This document shows positions 26,195 to 35,889 of a stretch of 64,000 nt of DNA, one piece after another (within the stretch, counting starts at the first letter, position 1; the number at the start of each line of letters is the position of its first letter). The notes below the pieces were generated by a model. That model was given only the letters and a program-made list of their open reading frames with translations, ran no database searches and was not told where the DNA came from. The position numbers and the translations under genes were made by a program. This DNA comes from Phoenicibacter congonensis (lineage in GTDB: Bacteria; Actinomycetota; Coriobacteriia; Coriobacteriales; Eggerthellaceae): contig NZ_LT821227.1 in the NCBI RefSeq assembly GCF_900169485.1, forward strand, positions 1,054,001-1,118,000, in the 5' to 3' direction.

Positions 26195-28369
26195 CTATTT
26201 CACTCCCTGATATTGAGGAGCAGCTTCGTCGCGAAGTCTCTTCTTCAAGGATGTGTATTGTTCATCGAGGTATTTTTCAGCCCAGGTTTGGTCTTCAATA
26301 GCCTCAACTTGAACAGCACAATATTTGTCTTCAGGTGTATGTGAATTTGCGTCAACTTTATCCATTGTTAAGTCGTTACATTTTCCAATCCACCATTGAT
26401 ACGTCATGTAAACAGCTCCTGGCAAAACACGAGAATCTACGCTCGCACGTGTGATCACTTTTCCACGGCGTGAATAAATAAACATGAGCTGCTGGTCCTT
26501 GATGCCATATTTCTCGGCATCTTCAGGGCTGATTTGGCAAAAGCCTGGCTCATCAGCAAGACCAGCCAAAACTTTGCAGTTGCCAGTCATTGAACGACAT
26601 GAATAGTGTCCAACCTCACGTACAGTTGTGAGAACAAGTGGGTATTCATCATCAACGGGCTCGGTTGGTGGCACCCAATCGCAACTTAAGAGCTGCGCTT
26701 TTCCAGAAGGCGTAGTGAATGCACCTCCAAGGAACAGGTCAGGAGAACCCTTATGCTCAATTGTTGGAATTGGCCATTGAGCATGTCCACAGCCTTGCAT
26801 CTTTTCATATGTTGCACCATATGCTTTATCCCAAAGTGCACGACACTCTTGATCCCAAATCTCCTGAGTGTTGTTGTAGTGCATTGGGTAGCCCATTCTA
26901 GTTGACAGGTCTGCAATGATGTCCCAGTCGTGACGACATTCACCTTTTGGAGGAACAGCTGCACTGAAATATTGGAAAGTTCTGTCGCAAGCGGTGAAAA
27001 CGCCCTCATGCTCTCCCCAACTCGTAGCTGGTAACAAAACATCAGCTTCTGCGGCAGTTTGAGTCATAAAGATGTCTTGAACGATGAAGATATCGAGCTC
27101 CTTCAAACGCTCTTTGTAAACTTGAGCATCTGGCTCTGTTTGCAGTGGATCTTCACCCATGATGTAGTAGGCATGAATCTTGCCTTCATGTATGAGCTCT
27201 GGAACGTCGGTTACTTTATAGCCAGGTTCTGGGTCAATTGATCCAGGCTCTAAGCCCCATGCTTTCTCAAACTTTTCACGAATTGCAGGGTCTGTAACCT
27301 TTTGATAACCAGGGAACATGTTAGGCAAAGCACCCATGTCGCATGCACCTTGAACATTGTTTTGTCCACGAACAGGTGCAACACCAGAATTTGGTTTTCC
27401 AATCTGGCCTGTAATGCAAGCAATTGCTGCACACATGCGAACTGCTTCAACGTTTTGGAGGTGTTGGCAAACGCCCATGCCCCAACAAAGAATAGAAGAA
27501 GGTTCAGCAGTCGCGTAAATTCTTGCTGCCTCGTGAACAGCTTCAGGATCGCAACCCGTGAGTTCTGCAGTGTTTTCAGGAGTGTATTTCTTAACTGTCT
27601 CCCACCATTCATCAAAGTGCTCTGTGTGTTCTTCGACGAATTTCTTGTCCATGAGTCCTTGAGTAACAATTGAGTTAGCAAATGCATTTAAGAATGCAAT
27701 GTTTGTGCCAGCTTTAATTGGCAGATAGATATCAGCAATGCGTGATGTCTCAATAACTCTTGGGTCAGCAACAATAATCTTTGCACCCTTTTCTCTTGCG
27801 CGCAAAATTCTGCGAGCTACAAGTGGGTGTGATGTATTTGGATTGTATCCAAAAAGGAACAAGCATCCTGCGTCTTCCATACCTGGAACGCCGCAGCTCA
27901 TTGATCCAGCACCGAGTGTCTCCATAAGACCGAAGACAGTTGGCCCGTGTCAAGTGCGAGCGCAATTATCTACATTGTTGTTCCCAATGCAAGCACGTGC
28001 AAATTTTTGCATCACAAGGTTCGATTCGTTACCTGTGCCACGGGAAGAGCCAGTAACATAAATCGATTTTGGACCATACTTTTTCTTGGCAGCCAAAAGC
28101 TTCTCAGCACAAAAATCAAGTGCCTCATCCCAGGTCACTCTTTGAAATGGCTTGCCACGCTCTGGGCGGATCATCGGGTAAAGGATACGAGGTGTCAAGA
28201 TTCCGGTGTCATTAATGAAGTCGTATCCATGCCATCCTTTAAGACAAAGGAAACCTTCATTAGTCAGACCAGGGAGTGGTTCAGCGCCAACAACTTGGTC
28301 GCCTTCAACAAGGAGGTTGAATTTACATCCAGTGCCACAATAAGGGCAAACTACCATATGTTTTTCCAT
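26195..28369 (-). CDS. fdhF: Formate dehydrogenase H, selenocysteine-containing catalytic subunit
   Basis: A 724-residue molybdopterin enzyme read through an in-frame TGA at 27950-27952. It oxidises formate to CO2. The [4Fe-4S] ligands C8, C11, C15 and C42 and K44 sit exactly where they do in E. coli FdhF, and the TGA is codon 140, the same position as the E. coli selenocysteine, in NCART-U-HGP with the following histidine kept. A SECIS-like hairpin follows the TGA. The ATG at 28369 has AGGAAG upstream. Complete selA, selB, selD and tRNA-Sec genes lie 8 kb away. Reading it as two genes or a frameshift would break the molybdopterin domain. Confidence 0.97.
27918..27952 (-). promoter_or_regulatory. 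Bacterial SECIS element and Sec UGA codon in fdhF
   Basis: The UGA is followed by 12 bases, then GUCUUC (27937-27932) pairs with GGAGAC (27923-27918). The 8-nt apical loop GGUCUUAU contains GGUCU, the same motif as the E. coli fdhF SECIS loop bound by SelB. Pairing includes one G-U wobble. Confidence 0.9.
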
Positions 28370-28391
28370 TGTATTCACTTCCTTTCTGTCT

Positions 28392-28940
28392 TTAAGCAAC
28401 AGCGCCATAGACTGGAAGTGAAGAATGAGCTTCTAGTCTCTTGGCTTCTTGTTGGAACTTATCTTTTCTGTCTGCCATCATCTCGTCGCGATCTACGAGT
28501 CTTAATGCCTTTGTTGGACAGGCTTCAACGCACGCAGGACCATTCTCTCGGTCATAGCAAAGGTCGCACTTTACCAAAAATGATTTCTTTGCTCCTGAAA
28601 CTGGAATGCCTCCAAGCATTTGAACATTGTCGACTGGAACAACCTCAACAGCTCCAAATGGACATGCCTGAACGCAGTTGCGGCAACCAATGCATCTTTG
28701 CTGACGGATAGCCACACGGTCGCCATCATAATAGAGTGCTCCTTCAGGGCATGCATTTACACATGCAGCGTCAGCGCAGTGATGACAAGCGATAGGTGCA
28801 GATACCGTGAGCGTTTGCACGACATTTAAACGTGCTTTTGACAAATCGCCAGGCACGTCATGTTTGTTCATGCATCCTGCCATGCAGGTTTGGCAGGAAA
28901 TGCAAAGACCAGGGTCTGCTTGAACAAATTGTCCGCTCAT
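28392..28940 (-). CDS. hycB: 4Fe-4S ferredoxin-type subunit (HycB/HydN-like), FdhF partner
   Basis: A 182-residue protein with four [4Fe-4S] motifs: CISCQTCMAGC, CHHCADAACVNACP, CIGCRNCVQACP and CDLCYDR...CVEACP. It lies 22 bp upstream of fdhF and is the natural candidate for the HycB-type subunit that takes electrons from FdhF. It resembles the HyfA-like protein in this operon, but the two are clearly separate. GGAGGAATT precedes the ATG. A palindrome lies 27 bp upstream of the start. Confidence 0.88.
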   Translation of the reverse strand: MSGQFVQADPGLCISCQTCMAGCMNKHDVPGDLSKARLNVVQTLTVSAPIACHHCADAACVNACPEGALYYDGDRVAIRQQRCIGCRNCVQACPFGAVEVVPVDNVQMLGGIPVSGAKKSFLVKCDLCYDRENGPACVEACPTKALRLVDRDEMMADRKDKFQQEAKRLEAHSSLPVYGAVA

Positions 28941-28966
28941 AATTCCTCCTTCACTTTCTTTACTCC

Positions 28967-28987
28967 TGTGAGAATTAAATTCTCACA
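28967..28987 (-). promoter_or_regulatory. Intercistronic palindrome between hyfF and hycB
   Basis: TGTGAGAATT and AATTCTCACA are separated by one base (10-bp arms). As RNA it would form an 8-bp hairpin with a 5-nt loop and no T tail, just upstream of the hycB ribosome site. It also overlaps a possible promoter (TTGTTT, 16 bp, TTTAAT). It could be an operator, a processing site or an mRNA stabiliser. Confidence 0.5.
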
Positions 28988-29024
28988 AACCCTCAAAACA
29001 AGTTAATGCAGCCTTTACCCTACA

Positions 29025-30578
29025 TTAACCCTCGGTTGCTGCGAAAACATCTTTAAACAAAGGTGCTTCGTGCAACACATCTGTGTCTGTCTGCAGAACG
29101 GTCGCTGTAGCAGACTCAATCCCGTTTAATACTGGTTGAGGCATAGCTACGCCGAACCAGAGGATTACGATAACCATGGCGAATTCTGGAATCAATGCGA
29201 AGGCTCCAACATCGCCTTTCTTTACAGTTGTAGGGGGTTCGCCAAACACAGATCCTGTGACAACATGAACGCATGCAGCAATGACAACGGTCAATGCCAC
29301 TCCAAACAGAACAACCAAAACGATGTGTCCTGAAACTACTCCTGAGATAAATGCCATTATTTCAGATAAGAACATTGCAAATGGTGGGAAACCGGCGAGT
29401 GCGAAGAAGCCGATTGCCATCAAAATTGCAGTTGCAGGTGCGACTTTCAAAATGCCTGAAATCTTATTCAAATCACGAGTTCCATATTTCATGAGGACGT
29501 TGCCTGAAATGCAGAACAGGAGCGCTTTGGTAAAGCCGTGAGTTACACAGTGCAACAGAGCTGCAGCAATTCCTAGTGGACCACCAAAGCCAAGGCAAAG
29601 GGCAACAATTCCAATGTTTTCACATGAGTGGTATGCAAGTTTTCTCTTCAAGTCGTCTTGAGCAAAAACCGCAAATGCAGCAACGCCAACGCTCAGCGCG
29701 CCAAGAATGAGCATTAAAAGCTGTGGGAAGAATGTTCCGACTGCTTGGATGCAGAGAATGTAAAAACGAATGATGATGAGCATTGCACACTTCAGTAAAA
29801 CGCCCGAAAGCAAAGCTGACACTGGCGAAGGTGCTTCTGAGTGAGCGTCTGGCAACCAAGTGTGCATTGGGAAAAGACCAGCCTTTGTGCCAAAGCCAAT
29901 AGCTGCAAAAACAAAAGCAATTTGAATCAACATTCCATCAAACTGTTTAGCAATTGGAACTAATGAAGTCCAGAAAACAGCTTGATGAGGATCGCTCATA
30001 ATTGAAGCTGCATCTGCATAAATGAGCACTGTGCCATAAAGTCCAAACGCAACACCAGCTGTGCAAACTATCACATATTTCCAAGAGGCTTCCAAGGTTG
30101 TTTTTTGGTTGTAACAACCAACCAGGAATACTGTTGATAATGTTGTTGCCTCAATTGCAACCCACATCAAAATGATGTTGTTTGAAAGAACAACCAAAAG
30201 CATTGAGAAAACAAACAAGCTAAAGAATGCATAGTAGGACTTCACTTGCCCAGGCCCAACATTTCCAATTTCAATGTCGTGGCGCACATATGGAATCGAA
30301 TACCAACCTGTCAGGAATCCAATCACACCAATTAAGGCTAAGAAAATCATTCCTAAACCATCGAGGTGGAACCAAATCCCGACTGCATCAATCGAATTTC
30401 CTGTTGAGCCAACTTGAACTACGAGGAGAATGGCCATGACAAGGACAGCCGTAACGCTAGCAAAATGGATAACCTCATAGGCGACTTTTGGAGTTGACTT
30501 CGATGGGAGAAAAGCAATCAGAACAGCCGCAACAAGCGGAACAACCATGATTGCAATCATAAGTGTTGAATAATCCAT
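29025..30578 (-). CDS. hyfF: Hydrogenase antiporter-like membrane subunit HyfF
   Basis: A 517-residue polytopic membrane protein of the NuoL/M/N (Mrp antiporter) family, close in length to E. coli HyfF (526). It shows about 14 hydrophobic segments, the WVAIEATTLSTVFLVG segment with the key glutamate, the lysine in GTKAGLFPMHTWLPDAHSEAPSPVSALLSG, and KLAYHSCENIG. It probably moves protons or sodium ions coupled to formate-driven H2 production. Confidence 0.93.
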   Translation of the reverse strand: MDYSTLMIAIMVVPLVAAVLIAFLPSKSTPKVAYEVIHFASVTAVLVMAILLVVQVGSTGNSIDAVGIWFHLDGLGMIFLALIGVIGFLTGWYSIPYVRHDIEIGNVGPGQVKSYYAFFSLFVFSMLLVVLSNNIILMWVAIEATTLSTVFLVGCYNQKTTLEASWKYVIVCTAGVAFGLYGTVLIYADAASIMSDPHQAVFWTSLVPIAKQFDGMLIQIAFVFAAIGFGTKAGLFPMHTWLPDAHSEAPSPVSALLSGVLLKCAMLIIIRFYILCIQAVGTFFPQLLMLILGALSVGVAAFAVFAQDDLKRKLAYHSCENIGIVALCLGFGGPLGIAAALLHCVTHGFTKALLFCISGNVLMKYGTRDLNKISGILKVAPATAILMAIGFFALAGFPPFAMFLSEIMAFISGVVSGHIVLVVLFGVALTVVIAACVHVVTGSVFGEPPTTVKKGDVGAFALIPEFAMVIVILWFGVAMPQPVLNGIESATATVLQTDTDVLHEAPLFKDVFAATEG

Positions 30579-30587
30579 GTTTATCCC

Positions 30588-31241
30588 CTATCCCTTCAAT
30601 TCCATTAACTCGTCAGAATTCATTGTGTTTACCTTTTTGTACACACGGTAAACAATAATTGCCATGATTACGACAGCGAAAATCGCGTCGGTTGCAATAC
30701 CAATTTCGACAAGCTCTGGAGCCTGTGGGGCAAGCAAAGCTAGTGTTAAGTGTGAACCATTCTCCATTAAGCAATAACCAAACATTTGTTTCACAATGTT
30801 TCTTTGTGAAATGATGCATGTCAGACCAATAAAGAAGTGTGCCAGAGAAACAGCAAGAGCTGGTAAAACTTCTGTTGTGGTTGGAAGCTTGATGTATTGA
30901 ACAATGAGATAGCAAATTGCGACTTCAACAACTGCAAGAATCACAGTGACAATTGGTTTTACCAAAGGTTCAATCTTTTCATCGGGGTTGCCCATCTTCT
31001 TCAATGTGAAAAGAACAACAGCAGGCACAAAAATTACTTTTGTAAAGAAAGCAGTTCCTGACCAGGTAAACAACTCTGTTGAACCAGTAGTTACACCCAA
31101 TGCAATGAAGATCCCAACTAAAACAAGTGATTGCACCCCATATGCATAGGCAGTGCTTTTTGGTGACTTCATCAAAATCACGATTAGAGACGTGAGGATG
31201 AGAAAGCAACCAAGTACGTTTACTAGTGCGTATCCGCTCAT
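30588..31241 (-). CDS. hyfE: Hydrogenase membrane subunit HyfE (NuoK-like region)
   Basis: A 217-residue protein with about seven transmembrane segments, matching E. coli HyfE (216). It is found only in Hyf-type complexes and is thought to link the antiporter-like subunits. The ATG at 31241 is preceded by AGGGGG; an in-frame TTG at 31259 would overlap the end of hyfD. Confidence 0.88.
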   Translation of the reverse strand: MSGYALVNVLGCFLILTSLIVILMKSPKSTAYAYGVQSLVLVGIFIALGVTTGSTELFTWSGTAFFTKVIFVPAVVLFTLKKMGNPDEKIEPLVKPIVTVILAVVEVAICYLIVQYIKLPTTTEVLPALAVSLAHFFIGLTCIISQRNIVKQMFGYCLMENGSHLTLALLAPQAPELVEIGIATDAIFAVVIMAIIVYRVYKKVNTMNSDELMELKG

Positions 31242-31251
31242 GAAAGACCCC

Positions 31252-32700
31252 CTATCCAATCCAAGAAGCTGCTATAAAGCTTGAGCAGACTGTCATTATG
31301 ATCAACACCACAAAAGCGATAACCATGTAAACTGGAAGCTTTTGCGATTTTTCAACAACTTCTGAAGGCTCGCCTGGAAGAACTTGACCCATCCATTTGA
31401 GAAACCAAGCAAAGCATCCAACAGTTTCAATCAGGAAAACAACAACGATTAGCATCAAAAGCCAATTGCCTTGTGCAGCTTCAAATGAACCTGCAATGAT
31501 TGAGAACTTTGAGAAAAATCCGTTAAATGGAGGACATCCTGCAATAGCAAGAGCAGCGCATCCAAAGCCTACTGCAAGAAGTGGTTGTTTCTTTATGACA
31601 CCTTTAATTTGTGGAAGCATTCTCGTTCCCATTGTGTAGCTAAAAGCGCCAGCTACCAAGAAGAAGAGAGTCTTTGCAAATGCATGGTTGAAAATGTGTT
31701 GGACACCACCATTGAAAGCCATTTGTGAACCAAAAACGAAGAAACCAAAGCCCAAGAAGATGTAGGACAACTGAGAAATTGTTGAGAATGCAAGCAGTCT
31801 CTTCATGTCTTTTTGTGGCAGATACATTATGAATGAGAAAATCATTGTCGCAATTGCACCGATAACAATAACCCAGCCAACGGGCTCAGGAATGACTCCT
31901 GCGCTCATCAGACATCTTGCCAAAACAGCTACACCAACTTTAACCATTGATGCACCATGGAGATACGCCGAAACTGGCGTTGGAGCCTCCATGGCAGATG
32001 GCAACCACATGTAGAAAGGCAGTTGGGCTGATTTACCCCAAGCAGCGATGATTACACAAACAAGAACGAACGTTTTCCAATAATCATCAAGGCTTGCAAT
32101 TGCTGTCACTTCAAGAGTTCCAGTTTGTAGATACAAACAACCTGCTGCAATATAGAGTCCAAGAGCACCAATGTGAGTCAAAATTAGAGCTTTCATTGCT
32201 GCTTTTTGAGCAGTAGGTGTGCCATAGTAACCAATTAAAGCCCAAGAACAAGCTCCTGTAATCTCAAAGAAAATGAGCTGCGAAAGGATTGTGTTTGAAT
32301 AAACAAGACCAGCCATTGCTCCAATAAACACTGTAAAGAAAGCATAGAAGCGCCGACGCGGAACATCAGGATGTTCACGGTTCTTATCGTTCATGTAACC
32401 GACAGAGTAAATTGAAATAATGAGACCAATTCCAACAAAGCATGGAGCAAGCATTACGCTCACCTTATCGAAGATGAACGAAATGATTGTTGCATCTCCC
32501 AGAGCAGCAATCGTGAGTGTTTGTGTTTCAGCGCCGTTGCTTGCAAGAGTTACCCAAACTCCAATTGTTAAGCAAGTCGAAACTGCTGCTGCAGCAATGC
32601 ACAGCCATTTTGCGCATTTCTGAGGGCAGACAACGATGATAAAGGCAACGATAAATGGAACAAGTATCGATGCAATGGACATTATTGATAAACTAGCCAT
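31252..32700 (-). CDS. hyfD: Hydrogenase antiporter-like membrane subunit HyfD
   Basis: A 482-residue NuoL/M-family protein (E. coli HyfD 479) with about 14 transmembrane segments. The glutamate helix reads SQLIFFEITGACSWALIGYY, and the lysine helix AAWGKSAQLPFYMWLPSAMEAPTPVSAYLHG carries the typical proline breaks. One of three antiporter-like subunits, with HyfB and HyfF, which distinguish this complex from the simpler Hyc (FHL-1) type that has one. Confidence 0.92.
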   Translation of the reverse strand: MASLSIMSIASILVPFIVAFIIVVCPQKCAKWLCIAAAAVSTCLTIGVWVTLASNGAETQTLTIAALGDATIISFIFDKVSVMLAPCFVGIGLIISIYSVGYMNDKNREHPDVPRRRFYAFFTVFIGAMAGLVYSNTILSQLIFFEITGACSWALIGYYGTPTAQKAAMKALILTHIGALGLYIAAGCLYLQTGTLEVTAIASLDDYWKTFVLVCVIIAAWGKSAQLPFYMWLPSAMEAPTPVSAYLHGASMVKVGVAVLARCLMSAGVIPEPVGWVIVIGAIATMIFSFIMYLPQKDMKRLLAFSTISQLSYIFLGFGFFVFGSQMAFNGGVQHIFNHAFAKTLFFLVAGAFSYTMGTRMLPQIKGVIKKQPLLAVGFGCAALAIAGCPPFNGFFSKFSIIAGSFEAAQGNWLLMLIVVVFLIETVGCFAWFLKWMGQVLPGEPSEVVEKSQKLPVYMVIAFVVLIIMTVCSSFIAASWIG

Positions 32701-32712
32701 CGTTGATCCCCC

Positions 32713-33642
32713 TTAAATTCCCAAAATGCAGAGCAAGAAGCCACAAGCCGAAAGGCCAACGATTGCCCACGTTTTGGTTCCCAAAAACTTATATCTAACT
32801 CTGATGAGTGCATTTTCAATAACACCGCAAATCAGGAAGAAAACGCCAACTTTAACGAACCAGACCACAAGTCCGATTAGAAGAGAAACAATGCTAGCAT
32901 CCATAGCGCTTCCCCATGGAATGAAGATTGCAAGGAACCATGAAACAACGATAATTTGCTTCATTGACATTCCCATCTTCATGAGTGCAAGTGAAGGTCC
33001 AGAATATTCTGCAAGAGGTCCCTCTTGAATCTCCTGTTCCGCTTCAGCCATATCAAAAGGAACTTTACCAAGCTCAACATAACAAGCTGCAGCGAAAGCA
33101 ACACCCGCAACAATAACGCCAATTGGACTAATCACAAACAGGTTTGAAATCATGTAGCCCATGCCACCAAGATATGTTGTTCCTGTTGCCAGAGCAACTA
33201 CAACTAAAGACAACATCATTGCTGGTTCGACTAATACGCCAACAAGCAGCTCACGAACACCGCCAAGTCCTGCATAGGTGTCACCTGAGTCAATCGATGC
33301 AAGCGAGAAGAAGAAACGCGATAACGCAAGCAAGTAAACCACCAAGATGACATCACCAAGCGCTGGAATTGGTGAATAAGTTGTAATCATTGGCACACCA
33401 ACAGCTAAAACAAGCATTGTAGCGAAGAAAAGTATTGGTGTGATGCGATGAACAAAACTTGATTCTTCTGAATGAACATCTTCACGCTTGAAGAGTTTTG
33501 CAATGTCATAGTAGTCTTGCAAAATGCTTGGTCCACGTCTGGAGTGCATCTTGGCACGAAGCCATCTTGAAGTGCCTGAAACTAGAGGAGCAATCAGGAC
33601 AACAAGTAAGGCTTGAACTATGGCAATTAAAATGCTAATCAT
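32713..33642 (-). CDS. hyfC: Hydrogenase membrane anchor subunit HyfC/HycD (NuoH-like)
   Basis: A 309-residue protein with about eight transmembrane segments. The loop RAKMHSRRGPSILQDYYDIAKLF and the segment ELGKVPFDMAEAEQEIQEGPLAEYSG are the NuoH signature that contacts the hydrogenase module. It couples electron transfer in the peripheral arm to ion movement. It ends 12 bp before hyfD. Confidence 0.94.
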   Translation of the reverse strand: MISILIAIVQALLVVLIAPLVSGTSRWLRAKMHSRRGPSILQDYYDIAKLFKREDVHSEESSFVHRITPILFFATMLVLAVGVPMITTYSPIPALGDVILVVYLLALSRFFFSLASIDSGDTYAGLGGVRELLVGVLVEPAMMLSLVVVALATGTTYLGGMGYMISNLFVISPIGVIVAGVAFAAACYVELGKVPFDMAEAEQEIQEGPLAEYSGPSLALMKMGMSMKQIIVVSWFLAIFIPWGSAMDASIVSLLIGLVVWFVKVGVFFLICGVIENALIRVRYKFLGTKTWAIVGLSACGFLLCILGI

Positions 33643-33657
33643 AATCCTTTAACCCCC

Positions 33658-35667
33658 TTAGTTAAGACCCACGGCCATTGCCAAGAAGACAACAAGCGCG
33701 ACAACAATGTAGATAACATAAATTCTGAAGTTACCATGTTCTATCTTTTGAGCTTGCTTTCCAACCCAAGAGATAAATGCAGCAACTGCATCAACAATGT
33801 ATTTATCGCCAACAGTTTCAGCTTTTTGCGCACCATGAACTGTTGCATTAAAGAAATTGGTGAACTTAGTAGAAGTCGAAGTAATCGCTGTTCTGGCTGC
33901 ATAGATTGGCTTTAGGAACATTTGCACCTCAGCTCCCACTGTCCCAGCTGTAATAGCCATTCCAGTTTCTGTGTTGTAACCACAAGACCATGGTTCGCGA
34001 TCGCATGAAACTTTCGACTTTGAAAATGCCATCTTAAATGCAAGAACAAGCAGGACAAACGAAATGAGAAGAATTGCTACAAGAGGTGTTGAGACAACTG
34101 ACCCAATAACTGGATTTACAACCCATGTGCCATATGAAGTAATGATGTTCATTTGGCCCAGCGTTGAAGCTGCAATTCCTTCCATAATTGGAGCCACGAA
34201 CGGCGCACCCAAACCAAGGCAAACGCAAACAACTGCTAAAACAATCATCGCGATTGTCATTGGAACAGGAACCTCTTTTGCATTGGCAGCCTGATCTGAA
34301 CGTGGGCGACCTAAGAAAGTCACTCCATAGCACTTAACGAAACAAGTTACCGCCAATGCGCCCGTGATTGCAAGAGCAACAGTTGCAAAAGCTGCAAAAA
34401 TCTTAATAACTAAATCTCCTGCCATTGCAGTCGTTATCATTGACTGGTAGGTAAACCATTCTGAAACAAAGCCGTTCAAAGGAGGTATTGCAGAAATTGC
34501 AAGTGATCCAAGCAAAAAGCACACACCTGTAATTGGCATCACTTTTTGAAGGCCACCAAGAATCTGCATATTTCTTGTTCCTGTTGAGAAAAGTACTGAA
34601 CCTGCACCAAGGAATAAAAGCCCTTTAAACATTGCATGATTCAAAAGGTGATAGAAGCCCGCCATAAAACCAAGCGCTGCGAGTACCGGTTGGTTAACAG
34701 CAACTCCCATAAATCCAATGCCGACACCAAGAAGAATAATTCCGATGTTTTCTACTGAGTGGTAGGCAAGAAGTTTTTTAATGTCGTGTTCAGCTAAAGC
34801 ATAGGCAACACCGAGAACTGAAGAAAGAGCGCCAATTGTGAGAACTACAAGACCCCACCAAAGTTGCACCTCAGATCCTTGAAGAAGGTCAATTCCAACT
34901 TTTACTATGCCGAAGACGCCGATTTTAATCATGCCACCTGACATCAAAGCTGAAACGTTTGAAGGAGCAGCAGGATGTGCTTGTGGCAGCCATGAATGGA
35001 ATGGGAACATGCCAGCCTTGCAACCAAATCCAAAGAATGCAAGCATGAACACAAGAGATGCAATTCCGGGATCAAACGAAGCAGCCCTAAATGCTGCAAA
35101 GTCAAGACTTCCTGTGATTCCTCCCATGATAAGGAATGAAATCATAATCATCAAGAATCCAATGTGAGCCATGATTAAGTAAAGGAAGCCACCACGAATT
35201 GATTGTTTATTCTGTTCAACAATTACTAGGAAGTAAGATGTGAGCGACATCAGTTCGAAGAAAACCAAGAACCAAAAGGCGTTATCAACGGTGAGAACCA
35301 TGTTCATTGAAACTATGAACAAATTCATAAAGAAGCCGATTGAACCCATCCCGTGACCATGATATTCATCGAAGTAGGAGAAGCCATAAATCCAGGCGAC
35401 CAAAGCTAGCAAGTTAATTACAACCAGCAGCAGGCCAGACAAAGGATTCAGTATCACCGTAAAGTTTGCAAAAGCAAACGGTGTTGTGAATGACGCGATT
35501 GCCGTTGGGGCAAAAATACCAGCTATGCCAGCACCGATTGCAAAGCATGCTGAAACAATGCCAAATATGCAAGCCAAAGTTTTAGAAGCAGACTCTGCCT
35601 TACTTATTAGGATTGCAACAATTGCGCCCACAACAGAAATCCCAGCCGAGATGAAGAGCATTTCCAT
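33658..35667 (-). CDS. hyfB: Hydrogenase antiporter-like membrane subunit HyfB/HycC
   Basis: A 669-residue NuoL-like protein, nearly the same length as E. coli HyfB (672), with about 16 transmembrane segments. The glutamate helix is in FLVFFELMSLTSYFLV and the lysine helix in GCKAGMFPFHSWLPQAHPAAPSNVSALMSGG; a long C-terminal helical region follows. First gene of the operon. The ATG at 35667 has AGGTGG upstream; the in-frame GTG at 35676 overlaps that site. Confidence 0.94.
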   Translation of the reverse strand: MEMLFISAGISVVGAIVAILISKAESASKTLACIFGIVSACFAIGAGIAGIFAPTAIASFTTPFAFANFTVILNPLSGLLLVVINLLALVAWIYGFSYFDEYHGHGMGSIGFFMNLFIVSMNMVLTVDNAFWFLVFFELMSLTSYFLVIVEQNKQSIRGGFLYLIMAHIGFLMIMISFLIMGGITGSLDFAAFRAASFDPGIASLVFMLAFFGFGCKAGMFPFHSWLPQAHPAAPSNVSALMSGGMIKIGVFGIVKVGIDLLQGSEVQLWWGLVVLTIGALSSVLGVAYALAEHDIKKLLAYHSVENIGIILLGVGIGFMGVAVNQPVLAALGFMAGFYHLLNHAMFKGLLFLGAGSVLFSTGTRNMQILGGLQKVMPITGVCFLLGSLAISAIPPLNGFVSEWFTYQSMITTAMAGDLVIKIFAAFATVALAITGALAVTCFVKCYGVTFLGRPRSDQAANAKEVPVPMTIAMIVLAVVCVCLGLGAPFVAPIMEGIAASTLGQMNIITSYGTWVVNPVIGSVVSTPLVAILLISFVLLVLAFKMAFSKSKVSCDREPWSCGYNTETGMAITAGTVGAEVQMFLKPIYAARTAITSTSTKFTNFFNATVHGAQKAETVGDKYIVDAVAAFISWVGKQAQKIEHGNFRIYVIYIVVALVVFLAMAVGLN

Positions 35668-35889
35668 TGCTACCACCTTTCCTGTACTTTAATAAGACTC
35701 ACAGAAAAAGAACAGAGAGAATCACTCTCTGAAACTTCAAAATAACGGATTAAAAGATTTTTCAATTGAGAATTGCGATGAGTCTTTGACCCAGCAGATA
35801 GCCCAAACAAAGAACATCTATTTAAACAGTCGGGAAACACAGATAACCCCGTCCCAATATATATACTCCTAATCCCTGTCGCAATTATA
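35668..35889 (-). promoter_or_regulatory. Putative promoter and structured leader of the hyf operon with attenuator-like hairpin
   Basis: A TATAAT box at 35884-35889 (minus strand, weak -35) would give a leader of about 200 nt. Near its end CAGAGAG (35731-35725) pairs with CTCTCTG (35719-35713), followed by TTCTTTTTCT, which looks like an intrinsic terminator 45 bp before hyfB. A perfect 8-nt complementary pair, AAGACTCA/TGAGTCTT (35786-35779 with 35701-35694), encloses that hairpin. This suggests regulated read-through; no known riboswitch class was recognised. Confidence 0.55.

Noticed and set aside
26195-28408. Two separate genes, or a frameshifted pseudogene, at the fdhF locus
   Set aside because: The break is a single in-frame TGA at the exact selenocysteine position of FdhF with a SECIS hairpin, and complete Sec machinery is present nearby.
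27947-28711. A 254-residue plus-strand frame opposite fdhF and hycB
   Set aside because: It is the complement of two strongly conserved genes, has a cysteine/serine-rich nonsense composition and no ribosome site.
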